Positions 20,101 to 27,806 of a DNA stretch of 64,000 nucleotides are shown one piece after another. Made by a program: the position numbers and the translations under genes. The notes beneath the pieces were generated by a model. That model had not been told where the DNA came from. It searched no databases and was given only the letters and a program-made list of their open reading frames with translations. Origin of the DNA: Terriglobus saanensis SP1PR4 (GTDB taxonomy: Bacteria > Acidobacteriota > Terriglobia > Terriglobales > Acidobacteriaceae); contig NC_014963.1 of assembly GCF_000179915.2 (NCBI RefSeq), positions 186,001 through 250,000 on the forward strand, written 5' to 3'. The first letter of the stretch is position 1, and the number at the start of each line of letters is the position of its first letter.

Positions 20101-20396
20101 CGCCTGCGGGCACCTTCGGAACAACCGCACGTAACGCCTACCGTGGACCTGGATTTGCCACAGTCGATGCGGCTGTTGTGAAAAACACCTACATCCACGA
20201 AGGCATCAACCTCCAGTTGCGGGCTGAGATGTTCAACATCTTCAACCGCCTGAATCTGGCGAACCCCAGCCTTTCGGGCTCGCCAACGGGCAGTTCTTTC
20301 GGTCGCAGCACAAACACTCGTTCCAACAGCGGCGCCCCCGGCATCGGACCGGGTGAGCCGTTCAATGTGCAGCTCGCGGGCAAGATCATTTTCTAA
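17121..20396 (+). CDS. Oar-like TonB-dependent receptor 2
   Basis: A 1091-residue outer-membrane receptor. Signal peptide about 1-25 (ends AITAQT), carboxypeptidase-regulatory-like fold (GGIAGTVQDSSGAVVPNAKI, about 28-110), plug domain (MPLNGRDFTQLIKIVPGYNG, about 145-165; YQIDGADNNDIW), and a barrel of about 800 residues ending QLAGKIIF. The NGRDFTQL plug motif is typical of this acidobacterial receptor class. It is followed by a 38-bp palindrome and then an M28 peptidase on the same strand, so peptide uptake is a reasonable guess. No FecR or sigma-factor gene is adjacent, and I cannot identify a ligand. Confidence 0.92.
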   Translation: MKLFPRQVKFVLMLFVLALTQAITAQTFRGGIAGTVQDSSGAVVPNAKISLTGTDTGYKRELESTSSGDYTFPDLPLGNYSIEVSSAGFASTKIDKIAVRPGQVYSLEIKLSVSTSSELIEVNAAAVSLDTVSSTNNAVVNEKAVENMPLNGRDFTQLIKIVPGYNGAGSLNGTRTNQNNYQIDGADNNDIWQNASAANQGGVGSIAGVTIPIDAIDQFTVQTQANAESGRNGGGLISLAIKSGTNRIHGTAYYFNRNEFFAARSPFLKDTDRKPALRNQQFGGSLGGPIIHDKLFYFVNYERQKYTIANSASATEPTTAYVAQATALLAAHGISVNPLSLSVITLWPQGNKNSGPAANGNFLDTTPQHGYSDNSIGKIDWTITPRQQLSARAFIGTGRQFATSSSTGPFISDYYQVAPDITQNFTVVHNWAVTNHISNQLLAGVGVFNQTFNDQNHSQNIPALGLNTGVTTPSLFGAPTITISSSTDFDQVGPTQPLGRKDYTGHLTDTMTWLKGKHQFRFGGEFRRNYMDLQYQRNVRGTFTFTGNASASVALPAGATSYAADTAPTQAVKGLADFLAGYVGSSSFTQGTLRRGIYNKAFDIFAQDTYTVLPSLTLNYGVRYTYNGPFTSNGVISGFRPGATNADAYGLEIVGQGLDSVYNSNKTNFAPRFGFSYQPAQKMVIRGTYGIYFDVPNWNGFFDNRPGNGGASGVQANPTGATPVLNLSRNLYQWQTGVNPFVGASIPAALGLSTVDPNFKTAYVQNFNLNTQYQISRNTMLQISYVGSLGRRLFRLRDINQARPGIGATTAALQPRRPFYTDTRLANRTTIAAINQMESKAASNYHSIQAMLRTSNYHGLTAQGSYTLGHAFDNVSGTRGFAPQDSTNIDGEYGSADFDVRQTFNGYIVYEVPKFTDHATYLTRGWQGNAFITAYTGTPFSAKLGSTDNSGTGELQDRLNQIGDPKAGLNRQLVRPAGATPYVQWYTGAAFQTAPAGTFGTTARNAYRGPGFATVDAAVVKNTYIHEGINLQLRAEMFNIFNRLNLANPSLSGSPTGSSFGRSTNTRSNSGAPGIGPGEPFNVQLAGKIIF

Positions 20397-20417
20397 CTTG
20401 CACCCAACAGACGAACC

Positions 20418-20455
20418 AACACAGGCTGAGAACGAATTCGTTCTCAGCCTGTGTT
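20418..20455 (+). terminator. Perfect 38-bp palindrome after receptor 2
   Basis: Two 19-bp arms with no loop (left arm begins AACACAGGCTGAGAACG). It lies 22 bases after the receptor stop and 47 before the M28 ATG. The stem is strong but has no T run; a terminator is most likely and would also work on the opposite strand. A protein-binding site is an alternative. Confidence 0.65.
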
Positions 20456-20501
20456 GTGTCTGATAGCTTTTCCAATCGAATAAAGCGAACAGGAGATTGT
20501 A

Positions 20502-22031
20502 ATGAAGCGTTTTGCAGTGATTTTGACGGGTGCGGCCTTATTGGCCCCGCCGCCGACGTTTGCGCAGATGGGTGCTCCTGGGCAGCGTCCCACAGGGATG
20601 CCGGCAGTGGCTGGACCTTTGGCAGCAAAGTATAAGACGGACGCAGACAAAATTCTGACTGCGGCGATGGAGGACAACGAAGGCTATGCCGATTTGGCGT
20701 ACCTCTGCGATCACATCGGAAAGCGCATCAGTGGGAGTCCGCAGCTGAACACCGCCATAGAGTGGGGCGCGGACCTGATGAAGAAGGCTGGCCTGCAGAA
20801 CGTGCAGATTCAGCCGGTGATGGTGCCGCACTGGGTGCGTGGTGGCGAGTCTGCCGCTCTGGTCGGGCCGGTGAAGAAGCCTCTCCACATGCTGGGCCTG
20901 GGCATGAGCGTGGGCACATCGAAGGAAGGCACCACGGCGGACGTCGTCTTTGTGCATGACTTCGCGGAGTTGGATGCGCTGCCCGACGCGCAGGTCAAGG
21001 GAAAGATCGTCGTCTTCAATCCGGGATGGAAGGGCTACGGCGTTGGTTCGATGTACCGAACGGGCGGAGCGTCGCACGCTGCGGCAAAAGGCGCTGCCGC
21101 AATGCTGGTGCGTTCTGCCACCGGGCTGGCGATGAAGACGCCGCACACCGGAACGCTGCGCTATGACGAGAAGCAGACCAAAATTCCGGCTGCTGCGATC
21201 TCGGTCGAAGACGCGTTGATGATCGAACGCCTGAGCAAGGAAGGTCCCGTCAAAGTGCATCTGCAGATGGATGCGCATATGGAAGAGGACGTGAAGGCAG
21301 GGAACGTCATGGGCGAGATCGTCGGCAGCGAGCATCCGGAACAGGTGGTCGTTCTTGGTGGTCACATCGACTCGTGGGACGTCGGCCAGGGCGCACAGGA
21401 CGACGGCTCCGGCATCATGGCAACGTTCGAAGCGGTCTCTCTCATCCACAAGCTGGGACTGAAGCCGAAGCGTACGATCCGCATCGTCTTCTGGGTGAAT
21501 GAAGAGAATGGCGGAGCCGGTGGACGCGCGTATCGCCAGCTCATTGGTGACAAGATCGGCGACCAGGTGGCCGCGATCGAGATGGATGGTGGTGCGGAGA
21601 AGCCACTGGGTATCGGCTATGGCGGATTCGGTGGCGGACGTCGTCCGACTCCTCCCGTTCCTGGTGCAGTTGCTGCGCCAGTGGCAGAACCACGCGGCAT
21701 GGACGAGAGCACGCTCTCTCCAGCGGAGAAGCAATCCTTCGTTTACATGAAGGACATCGCTTCCTTACTTGAATCGATCGGCGCGAACACGGTTTCGCCC
21801 GGCGGCGGCGGTTCGGACATTGGACCCATTACTACAGACGGCGTTCCGGCCCTGAGTCCCGCAACGGTGGGTGACCACTACTTCGACTGGCACCACACCG
21901 AGGCCGATACGCTGGATAAGGTGGACGTCGATTCCTTCAAACGGAACACGGCGATGCTGTCTGTCGTGGCGTATGTGCTTGCGGATATGGACGGCCGTCT
22001 CGCTGGACAGAAATCTGTAGCGCGCGAGTAA
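20502..22031 (+). CDS. Secreted M28 zinc carboxypeptidase (carboxypeptidase Q-like)
   Basis: A 509-residue exopeptidase with a signal peptide (1-21, ending TFAQ). A protease-associated domain (about 140-260) is inserted in an M28 di-zinc catalytic domain. The metal ligands are visible: His288/Asp290 (GGHIDSWD), bridging Asp in QDDGSG (about 300), the Glu pair in VNEENGG (about 334-335), Asp362 (EMDGG) and the late His in DWHHTEADT. This is the pattern of plasma glutamate carboxypeptidase-like enzymes that hydrolyse small peptides. AGGAG precedes the ATG. A Gly/Pro-rich insert (about 370-400) is unusual for the family. It may work with the receptor upstream and the M24 peptidase. Confidence 0.92.
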   Translation: MKRFAVILTGAALLAPPPTFAQMGAPGQRPTGMPAVAGPLAAKYKTDADKILTAAMEDNEGYADLAYLCDHIGKRISGSPQLNTAIEWGADLMKKAGLQNVQIQPVMVPHWVRGGESAALVGPVKKPLHMLGLGMSVGTSKEGTTADVVFVHDFAELDALPDAQVKGKIVVFNPGWKGYGVGSMYRTGGASHAAAKGAAAMLVRSATGLAMKTPHTGTLRYDEKQTKIPAAAISVEDALMIERLSKEGPVKVHLQMDAHMEEDVKAGNVMGEIVGSEHPEQVVVLGGHIDSWDVGQGAQDDGSGIMATFEAVSLIHKLGLKPKRTIRIVFWVNEENGGAGGRAYRQLIGDKIGDQVAAIEMDGGAEKPLGIGYGGFGGGRRPTPPVPGAVAAPVAEPRGMDESTLSPAEKQSFVYMKDIASLLESIGANTVSPGGGGSDIGPITTDGVPALSPATVGDHYFDWHHTEADTLDKVDVDSFKRNTAMLSVVAYVLADMDGRLAGQKSVARE

Positions 22032-22049
22032 TTCAACTCTTACGAGTCC

Positions 22050-22089
22050 TTAAACAGTGATGCCCTCGCTTCCGGGAGGGCATCTGTTT
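22050..22089. terminator. Bidirectional terminator between convergent genes
   Basis: Stem GATGCCCTC with its exact complement, extended by TAAACAG/CTGTTTA arms with a one-base bulge. It lies between the stops of the M28 gene (plus) and receptor 3 (minus) and should serve both. Confidence 0.8.
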
Positions 22090-22102
22090 AAGTGTGAAGT
22101 CC

Positions 22103-25100
22103 TTAGAACTCGAACCGAACCGAACCGCGAGCGTAGAAGGCGCGCTGGAAGGAGAGAGGCTTCAAGTAATCGACGTTCGGCGTGGTGGAGTTGAGTTCTG
22201 AATCCTGATCGACCTGTGTGAGCGACCGGGAGTTGAGGACGTTGAACATATCCCAAGAGAGCTTTACCTTTGCACCTTCGCGAACCGGAATGGAGTAGTC
22301 GGTGTGAAGGTCGAGCTGCATGTTGGAAGCAGTGCGACCGAGGCTTCCACGTCCGTTGCCTAGAGGAATTTCGCCCTCGTTGTCATAGACGGGGTGAGCG
22401 CCGAGGTTTGTAAGGGGAGCGCCAGCCTGGCCACGGAATCCGATGCCCTGTGTGAGGTTCTTGAGGAAGCCGCTCGGTACGACATAGGAGCCGTATAGGT
22501 TCGCGACGTGACGTCGGTCGGTGTTGAGAAAGCCAGACTTGAACTGGTTACCCAACAGGCCGAGCACACCTTGAGTGAAGTCGAAGAGTGAGCTCACACC
22601 GGGGTCGGACTGACCGTTATCGTTGCGGAAGAGACCTTCATAGTTTCCGTAGAGCTTCGCGTAACGATAGTTCACGCGCATCAGGAAGTTGTGGCTGAAG
22701 TTCTTATTCGCTTCGATTTCCAATGCCTGGTAGTGACGACGAGCTGCTGCAAATCCATCCGCTTTGCCGTCTGGAGTTGGGAGGCCAGCAACGTCAGGGT
22801 TTTGGCCGCAGGCGCCGCCGAGGGCATCACCGGCCGCGTTGTGCTGAATGCCGTAGTCGAGTACACAATTTGCCGGTGGAGTGGTGGTGTAAGCCTCCTC
22901 CTGTTCGTTGACGAAATAGTCTGCGGAGGGGCTTGGATTACCAATCAAGAAGTTTTGAAAGGGGCCAATGTTTGGATCAGCACCAAGGGCACCTTCCGGC
23001 GAAACGCCGGAGAGATCTTCAAGAATTCTCAGAAGACGGCGATCGGTGTACCGTGCACTCACGACAAACCCTAAGCCGACCTGACGTTCGATTCCGGCAA
23101 CGAACTCTTCTTCATAGTTCAGCTTGGTGCCCGAGGCAATGAGTTCGGGTGCCGAACCGCTGATGGAGAGACCTCTACCGGCGCCTGCGGCTACCCCGTT
23201 GTCATCGACGCCTGCCGCCGTATTTCCGCTCAGCAGATGGGCTGCATCAAGAACCGGAATGACCGTTCCCAGGGAACTGAGAACTACCTGATGATTTGCG
23301 TCCGAAAGGGGCGCGTAGTTAGCGCGGTAGACATCCTGCTCCTGGTTGAGTTCGCGAACGGCGGCGTCTGCTGGAAGCATTTGCGTGTAGCGAGCGTAGT
23401 TGAAGAAGACCTTGCCTTTGCGATCTCCGAAGGGATCGATATTGATGCCTACACGCGGAGACCAATTGTCATTGAAGACATACTGCTGAACTACACCGTT
23501 GAGCTGCTCCTCTTCCCAGCGGAGACCTGCGTTGACGCTGATGTGCTTGTTGATGACCCAGTCATCGTTCGCATAGAGCTGGTGATATCCAACGCTGGTG
23601 AACGCCTGGGGAGTGCTAAAGATGCCACGATTCTGCGAGAGGTAAACCTGCGCTAGACCATAGCCCGGGATGTTCATCTGGGGGCATAGAGTCAGAGGGC
23701 AGTTCGGGTCTGGACTGTCTTTGGTGTAATTAAGCGCAATCAACTTGAAGCCCGCGCTCGTCTGCGTCCCCGCGATTGCAGCAGGAGTTGCGGCCCCAGC
23801 GCTATTTGTGGTGGGGAAAGCGTAGGTCCCACCGGTATAACCCTTGAACAGGTCATAGATGGCACGGTCAAATTCGTACCCAATGGAGAGGGTATGGGTG
23901 CCAAAGAAGCTGACCGTTTTTTCTGTTTCCGCGGTGAAGCTGTAGGCGTGAGTATCAGGATTCTGATAGTAACCGAGACCTGCCGCATTGAACTGAGCGC
24001 CAGCGAGCCCAAGATTAGGCTGTGTCGTATCGGTGATGTTGTAAAGATTCTGAAATCCAGACTCGGTAAAGTGGGTCTGCTTCGCGGTGCCTGCAATATT
24101 GAGGACCCAAGTCGGTGTGATCGCCGCATTCATATGGAAAACCTCGTTACGCGATCCGAAGTTCCAGCGGCTGAACGACGACGAGTTAGCCTGGTTGAAG
24201 TTGGGATAAAGGGGGAAGGTATCCTGGTTGGCGTATCCGTATCCATAGTTGCTGCTGGAGGGATCGCCGAAGGCAGACGCGTCGAAGGTCAGTGTCTCAA
24301 ACGGCTTGTAGGTGATCTTGCCAGCCCAACTGTAGGCCGTAATGGAGTTGGTGAACGCACCCTGCGCTGCGAGACCGGAACCTGCGGGCGCGATATATTG
24401 CACCTGGTTGAGCGAAGGATTGAAGGCACCGAAGAAGAAGAGCTTGTCACGCATACCGTGGAATGGAATGTAGCCGCCCAATTCAATGGCTGCGTCATAC
24501 TGGGGTACGCCAAAGATGCGTCCATGGGTGTTCACGCGATTGAAGAAGTCATCTGCGTAGCGCTGGGTTGAGCTGAACTGTGCGGGAGCAAAGTAGGCTG
24601 AGACCGCTCCATGGAAATGAGTTCCGCCCGTTTTCGTCACGATCAGTGCAATACCGCCGTCCGCGCGACCATACTTCGGCTCCAAAGCGCCGGTCTTTAC
24701 CTGAACGCCCTGAATGAAGGACAAGTTGATGCCTGTTCCGAGAGAGCCGTAGGTCGGGCTGAAGACGCCGAGACCACCGTAACCGACGTCGGTCAGATTC
24801 ACGCCGTCGATGATGTACTGATTCTCCAGGCCAGTTGCGCCACCGATGGAGGGATTCGCATTTCCGGTACCACCGCCGTTAACTGCACCAGGAGCCGTAT
24901 AGAACAGGCTTCCAACATTGCGCGCCACGGGAACCTGCTCATAGAAGGTGTAATCCAGGTTGCTGCCGATAGCCGTCGAAACGGTATTTACTTCAACGCT
25001 GTTCGCCTTGACTTCAATAACGTCCGAAACCTGGCCGATCTGTATGGAAAGATCAAAGCTCGACAGGCGTCCGATTACGACGTTGACGTTCTTTGCCTCA

Positions 25101-25390
25101 GTCGCGCTGAAGCCTTCTTTCTTGGCTGTTACAGAGTAGAGACCAGGCGTAAGGCCACCGATTGTGTAGCGTCCCGTGGCATCGGTCGTCACTTCTTTTT
25201 GATCGGTCGCACCCTTCAAGGTCACCTTTGCTCCCGGGACGGCAGCACCACTGCCATCCGTGATGACGCCCGACAGTCCGCCACGTGTTGCGGAAGTCTC
25301 CTGGGCGTAAAGCAGAGGACCAACCCTTGTTCCCGTCGAGAACAAAAGTGCAGATACAAAAATCCCTTTGATCAATAGCTTCACAAGCAT
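22103..25390 (-). CDS. Oar-like TonB-dependent receptor 3
   Basis: A receptor of about 1095 residues: signal peptide (ends near LLYAQE), carboxypeptidase-regulatory-like domain (GGLSGVITDGSGAAVPGAKV), plug region (about 140-260, with NQYIIDGVNLTDVGYGG), barrel ending ARGSVRFEF. The start is ambiguous. An ATG at 25390 is directly abutted by GGAG, which is too close; a GTG at 25384 sits six bases after the same GGAG and is a good candidate; a TTG at 25396 is also in frame. All leave a usable signal peptide. Two inverted repeats lie 30-90 bases upstream and probably control it. The Pro-Gly-rich extracellular loops give no clue to the ligand. Confidence 0.9.
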   Translation of the reverse strand: MLVKLLIKGIFVSALLFSTGTRVGPLLYAQETSATRGGLSGVITDGSGAAVPGAKVTLKGATDQKEVTTDATGRYTIGGLTPGLYSVTAKKEGFSATEAKNVNVVIGRLSSFDLSIQIGQVSDVIEVKANSVEVNTVSTAIGSNLDYTFYEQVPVARNVGSLFYTAPGAVNGGGTGNANPSIGGATGLENQYIIDGVNLTDVGYGGLGVFSPTYGSLGTGINLSFIQGVQVKTGALEPKYGRADGGIALIVTKTGGTHFHGAVSAYFAPAQFSSTQRYADDFFNRVNTHGRIFGVPQYDAAIELGGYIPFHGMRDKLFFFGAFNPSLNQVQYIAPAGSGLAAQGAFTNSITAYSWAGKITYKPFETLTFDASAFGDPSSSNYGYGYANQDTFPLYPNFNQANSSSFSRWNFGSRNEVFHMNAAITPTWVLNIAGTAKQTHFTESGFQNLYNITDTTQPNLGLAGAQFNAAGLGYYQNPDTHAYSFTAETEKTVSFFGTHTLSIGYEFDRAIYDLFKGYTGGTYAFPTTNSAGAATPAAIAGTQTSAGFKLIALNYTKDSPDPNCPLTLCPQMNIPGYGLAQVYLSQNRGIFSTPQAFTSVGYHQLYANDDWVINKHISVNAGLRWEEEQLNGVVQQYVFNDNWSPRVGINIDPFGDRKGKVFFNYARYTQMLPADAAVRELNQEQDVYRANYAPLSDANHQVVLSSLGTVIPVLDAAHLLSGNTAAGVDDNGVAAGAGRGLSISGSAPELIASGTKLNYEEEFVAGIERQVGLGFVVSARYTDRRLLRILEDLSGVSPEGALGADPNIGPFQNFLIGNPSPSADYFVNEQEEAYTTTPPANCVLDYGIQHNAAGDALGGACGQNPDVAGLPTPDGKADGFAAARRHYQALEIEANKNFSHNFLMRVNYRYAKLYGNYEGLFRNDNGQSDPGVSSLFDFTQGVLGLLGNQFKSGFLNTDRRHVANLYGSYVVPSGFLKNLTQGIGFRGQAGAPLTNLGAHPVYDNEGEIPLGNGRGSLGRTASNMQLDLHTDYSIPVREGAKVKLSWDMFNVLNSRSLTQVDQDSELNSTTPNVDYLKPLSFQRAFYARGSVRFEF

Positions 25391-25419
25391 CTCCAAAATT
25401 TAGCGGTAGGATTCAGGGC

Positions 25420-25481
25420 GTATGGGCTTTTGCCCTATACGGCCGTATCTCATTTGGTATACGCACGACGTATGCCAAATG
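25420..25481. promoter_or_regulatory. Pair of inverted repeats, probable operator
   Basis: At 25451-25481 two 13-bp arms (CATTTGGTATACG and, inverted, CGTATGCCAAATG) match at 12 positions around a 5-base spacer. Just beside it, 25420-25440 holds GTATGGGC facing GCCCTATAC. The layout suits dimeric repressor binding over the promoter of receptor 3; the divergent GWxTD gene could also be affected. The regulator is not identified in this window. Confidence 0.6.
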
Positions 25482-25621
25482 AAATTCTCTTTAGAATCAT
25501 GAAAGTACTTTGAAGTTGAGAAAGCTCAATATTCCAGATTCTGGAGATTACAGGTTCGTAAATGCGGTTTCGCGGAGCGCTCGTCGAAGGAACGACATGG
25601 GATTAGAATGACGCGTACACT

Positions 25622-27355
25622 ATGAATTTCCGCTCAATGTATTCAGGCAGTTCTATTTTGGGAATAAAGGCATTCGGATCTATTACAGTTCGAGTTACAT
25701 GTCTCTTATTGGCGCTAGTTATCGCGCAGTCGAGTATGTTAGCCAAAGATCCACATCTGCCGGAGATCTATGCTCATTGGCTGAACCAGGAAGTGAACTA
25801 CCTAATCACTTCGGAAGAAAGAACTGAGTTTCTTCATCTCACTTCGGACACGGCGCGCGAGCAGTTCATCGAGACATTCTGGAAGATCAGAAATCCTTCT
25901 CCTGCGGCCCCTACCAATGTCTTCAAGGACGAACATTATCAGCGATTGGCCTATGCAAATCAGCACTTCGGCACGCTCTCTCTGAACGATGGAGCAAGCA
26001 CGGCTCGGGGAATGGTCTACATCACACTCGGTGAACCAGCGCAAATCCAGTCTTATCCGGAATCGAAGCACCTGCGGCCAATCCAGATGTGGTTTTACCA
26101 GAACACCAGCGGGGCAATTCCCGTCCACTTCTATGTGCTCTTTTACAAACCCAGTCCGATTGAAGATTACAAGCTCTACTCACCTACCGGCGATAGGCCA
26201 CAAAAGCTGATCAATGGTACGGACGCCGTCAATAACGATCCCGTTGCGATCAAGATCATTAACGACGACTTGGGAGTCGAGATGGCCCATGTCGCCCTGT
26301 CTCTTATTCCTGGTGAACCTGTCGATCTCAAATCGCCTTCGCCCTCGATGCAATCCGATATCTTACTCAGTAACATCCGAAATTACTGGAATCTTCCTCT
26401 CAATAAAGAACGTATTCGCGAGAGACGAGGAGCCTCCGAGCAGGTCTCCCATCGCATTATTCTTGGGGAAGAGTTTTTCGATCTTACTGCGGTCGTAGAG
26501 CGGAGTTCTACGAAGCAGCTGCGCGTCAATTACCTTCTTCGCTTCCGTGAACCCCGCGACCTGGGATTGGCGCAGCAGGCGGATGGGCGTTTCTTTTATA
26601 ACTTCGTTCTCGAAGCGAAATTAACATCTGCCTCGGGTAAGGAAGTCTATCGTCAGACAGAAAAGCTCTCCGACTATCTCAGCCAGAAACAGTTTGAAGA
26701 GATCAAGAGCAAAATTTTCGGTGTTGAAGGAAGTCTGCCTATCGCTCCAGGTCACTATGATCTGCATCTTGCACTTACGAATCAGATCAGCCATCAAACC
26801 TTCCAGCAAACGAAGACCCTTCTTGTGCCCGCGTACGATCATCCACTGGCGATCAGTTCGGTATTCTTCGCGGCGAAGGAAGTGCCGGGCAAAGATTACG
26901 CGGGTAATCTGCCCTTCAGTTATTCCGGCTTGAAGCTGGCGCCCGTCGGTTCCGACAACACCACCATCGCGCAGGGAGACCCCTTACGCATGATCTTCCA
27001 ACTATGGGAGGCTGCGGGAACGCCAACGGAGCTCCGTGGGAAGACGCTTGAGATCAGTTATGTGATTGGACAGCTGGGCTCTCAGGAAAAGCAGGAAGAG
27101 CAGCAGACGGTGGACCGCGGCGATTTCGATGCAGCGGGCAATCTACTCATCGGCAGAGACTTTCGCACGGACATCCTTCGCCCTGCAAGCTACCGGTTGA
27201 TTATCAAGGTAGAAAATCCTGAAGACCACGGTACGGTCTATCAATCTCTGAGCTTCCGTGTAGCCCCTGCATCCCCGGCACCGCCAGCACTTTGGACTTT
27301 GCTGGTTCCGGCAGGTACAGGCGAAGTAGTCGCAGAAAAAACCTCTTCCAAATAG
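25622..27355 (+). CDS. GWxTD domain-containing exported protein
   Basis: A 577-residue protein with an N-terminal hydrophobic segment (about 24-42, VTCLLLALVIAQSS). The GWxTD-type domain follows (about 48-160): HWLNQEVNYLITSEERTEFL, then QFIETFWKIRNPSPA, DEHYQRLAYANQHFG and RGMVYITLGEPAQIQSYP. The remainder is beta-rich with no named domain. This family is common in Acidobacteriota and its function is unknown. The start at 25622 lacks a Shine-Dalgarno site; starts further in would shorten or remove the signal segment. It converges on the ArsR-type gene with a gap of only 15 bases and no terminator that I can see. Confidence 0.85.
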   Translation: MNFRSMYSGSSILGIKAFGSITVRVTCLLLALVIAQSSMLAKDPHLPEIYAHWLNQEVNYLITSEERTEFLHLTSDTAREQFIETFWKIRNPSPAAPTNVFKDEHYQRLAYANQHFGTLSLNDGASTARGMVYITLGEPAQIQSYPESKHLRPIQMWFYQNTSGAIPVHFYVLFYKPSPIEDYKLYSPTGDRPQKLINGTDAVNNDPVAIKIINDDLGVEMAHVALSLIPGEPVDLKSPSPSMQSDILLSNIRNYWNLPLNKERIRERRGASEQVSHRIILGEEFFDLTAVVERSSTKQLRVNYLLRFREPRDLGLAQQADGRFFYNFVLEAKLTSASGKEVYRQTEKLSDYLSQKQFEEIKSKIFGVEGSLPIAPGHYDLHLALTNQISHQTFQQTKTLLVPAYDHPLAISSVFFAAKEVPGKDYAGNLPFSYSGLKLAPVGSDNTTIAQGDPLRMIFQLWEAAGTPTELRGKTLEISYVIGQLGSQEKQEEQQTVDRGDFDAAGNLLIGRDFRTDILRPASYRLIIKVENPEDHGTVYQSLSFRVAPASPAPPALWTLLVPAGTGEVVAEKTSSK

Positions 27356-27370
27356 CGATAAACAGGCAAT

Positions 27371-27664
27371 CTAGCGGCTGAGGCTTGTACCAATGTTTTT
27401 TAAGTAACGAAGATACGCGGAGAGCTTTTCCGGAACCGTACGGTAATAGACGTTCAGTCCCTCCTTGCGAGAAGAGACCAGACCAAGTTCCGTCAACACT
27501 TTCAAATGGTGGGACAAAGTCGCGTTGGAGATGGCGTTCTTGGCGTGCATGTCGCTGCAGCAGAGTTCTTCGTGTTCTGCAATCTGCGTATAAACGGCGA
27601 GCCGGTTCGGATCTCCGAGTGCCTTCCCGATCTGCGCGACTTCGTCGTCCTTGATACTTGCCAT
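27371..27664 (-). CDS. ArsR-family transcriptional repressor
   Basis: A 97-residue winged-helix regulator. The helix-turn-helix is clear (ISNATLSHHLKVLTELGLV, about 45-63) followed by a wing (SSRKEGLNVYYRTV). Where arsenic/metal sensors have ELCVCDL, this protein has ELCCSDM (Cys35, Cys36), so the classical CxC metal pair is absent; it might sense through the vicinal cysteines, or sense something else. It is divergent from the RND pump operon, and an inverted repeat lies between them, so it most likely represses the pump and itself. No good ribosome site precedes the ATG at 27664. Confidence 0.92.
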   Translation of the reverse strand: MASIKDDEVAQIGKALGDPNRLAVYTQIAEHEELCCSDMHAKNAISNATLSHHLKVLTELGLVSSRKEGLNVYYRTVPEKLSAYLRYLKNIGTSLSR

Positions 27665-27741
27665 ATGGAATGAGACGCATTAGAGCGGATTAAGGGCACT
27701 AAAAAGACGCCTATAAAAAATAACCCCTAAGAGTTGAATCC

Positions 27742-27769
27742 AACTATTTCGACGTTCATCTAAATAGTT
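27742..27769. promoter_or_regulatory. Probable ArsR-type operator
   Basis: Perfect 8-bp arms AACTATTT and AAATAGTT separated by 12 bases, a spacing common for ArsR-family dimers. It sits 38 bases before the RND pump ATG and 78 bases before the repressor ATG. A smaller GTTG/CAAC repeat overlaps its left edge (27733-27744). Confidence 0.65.
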
Positions 27770-27806
27770 CGCAGGCTGGATCCGCTGCGCGACTGGAGAA
27801 CTCGAG

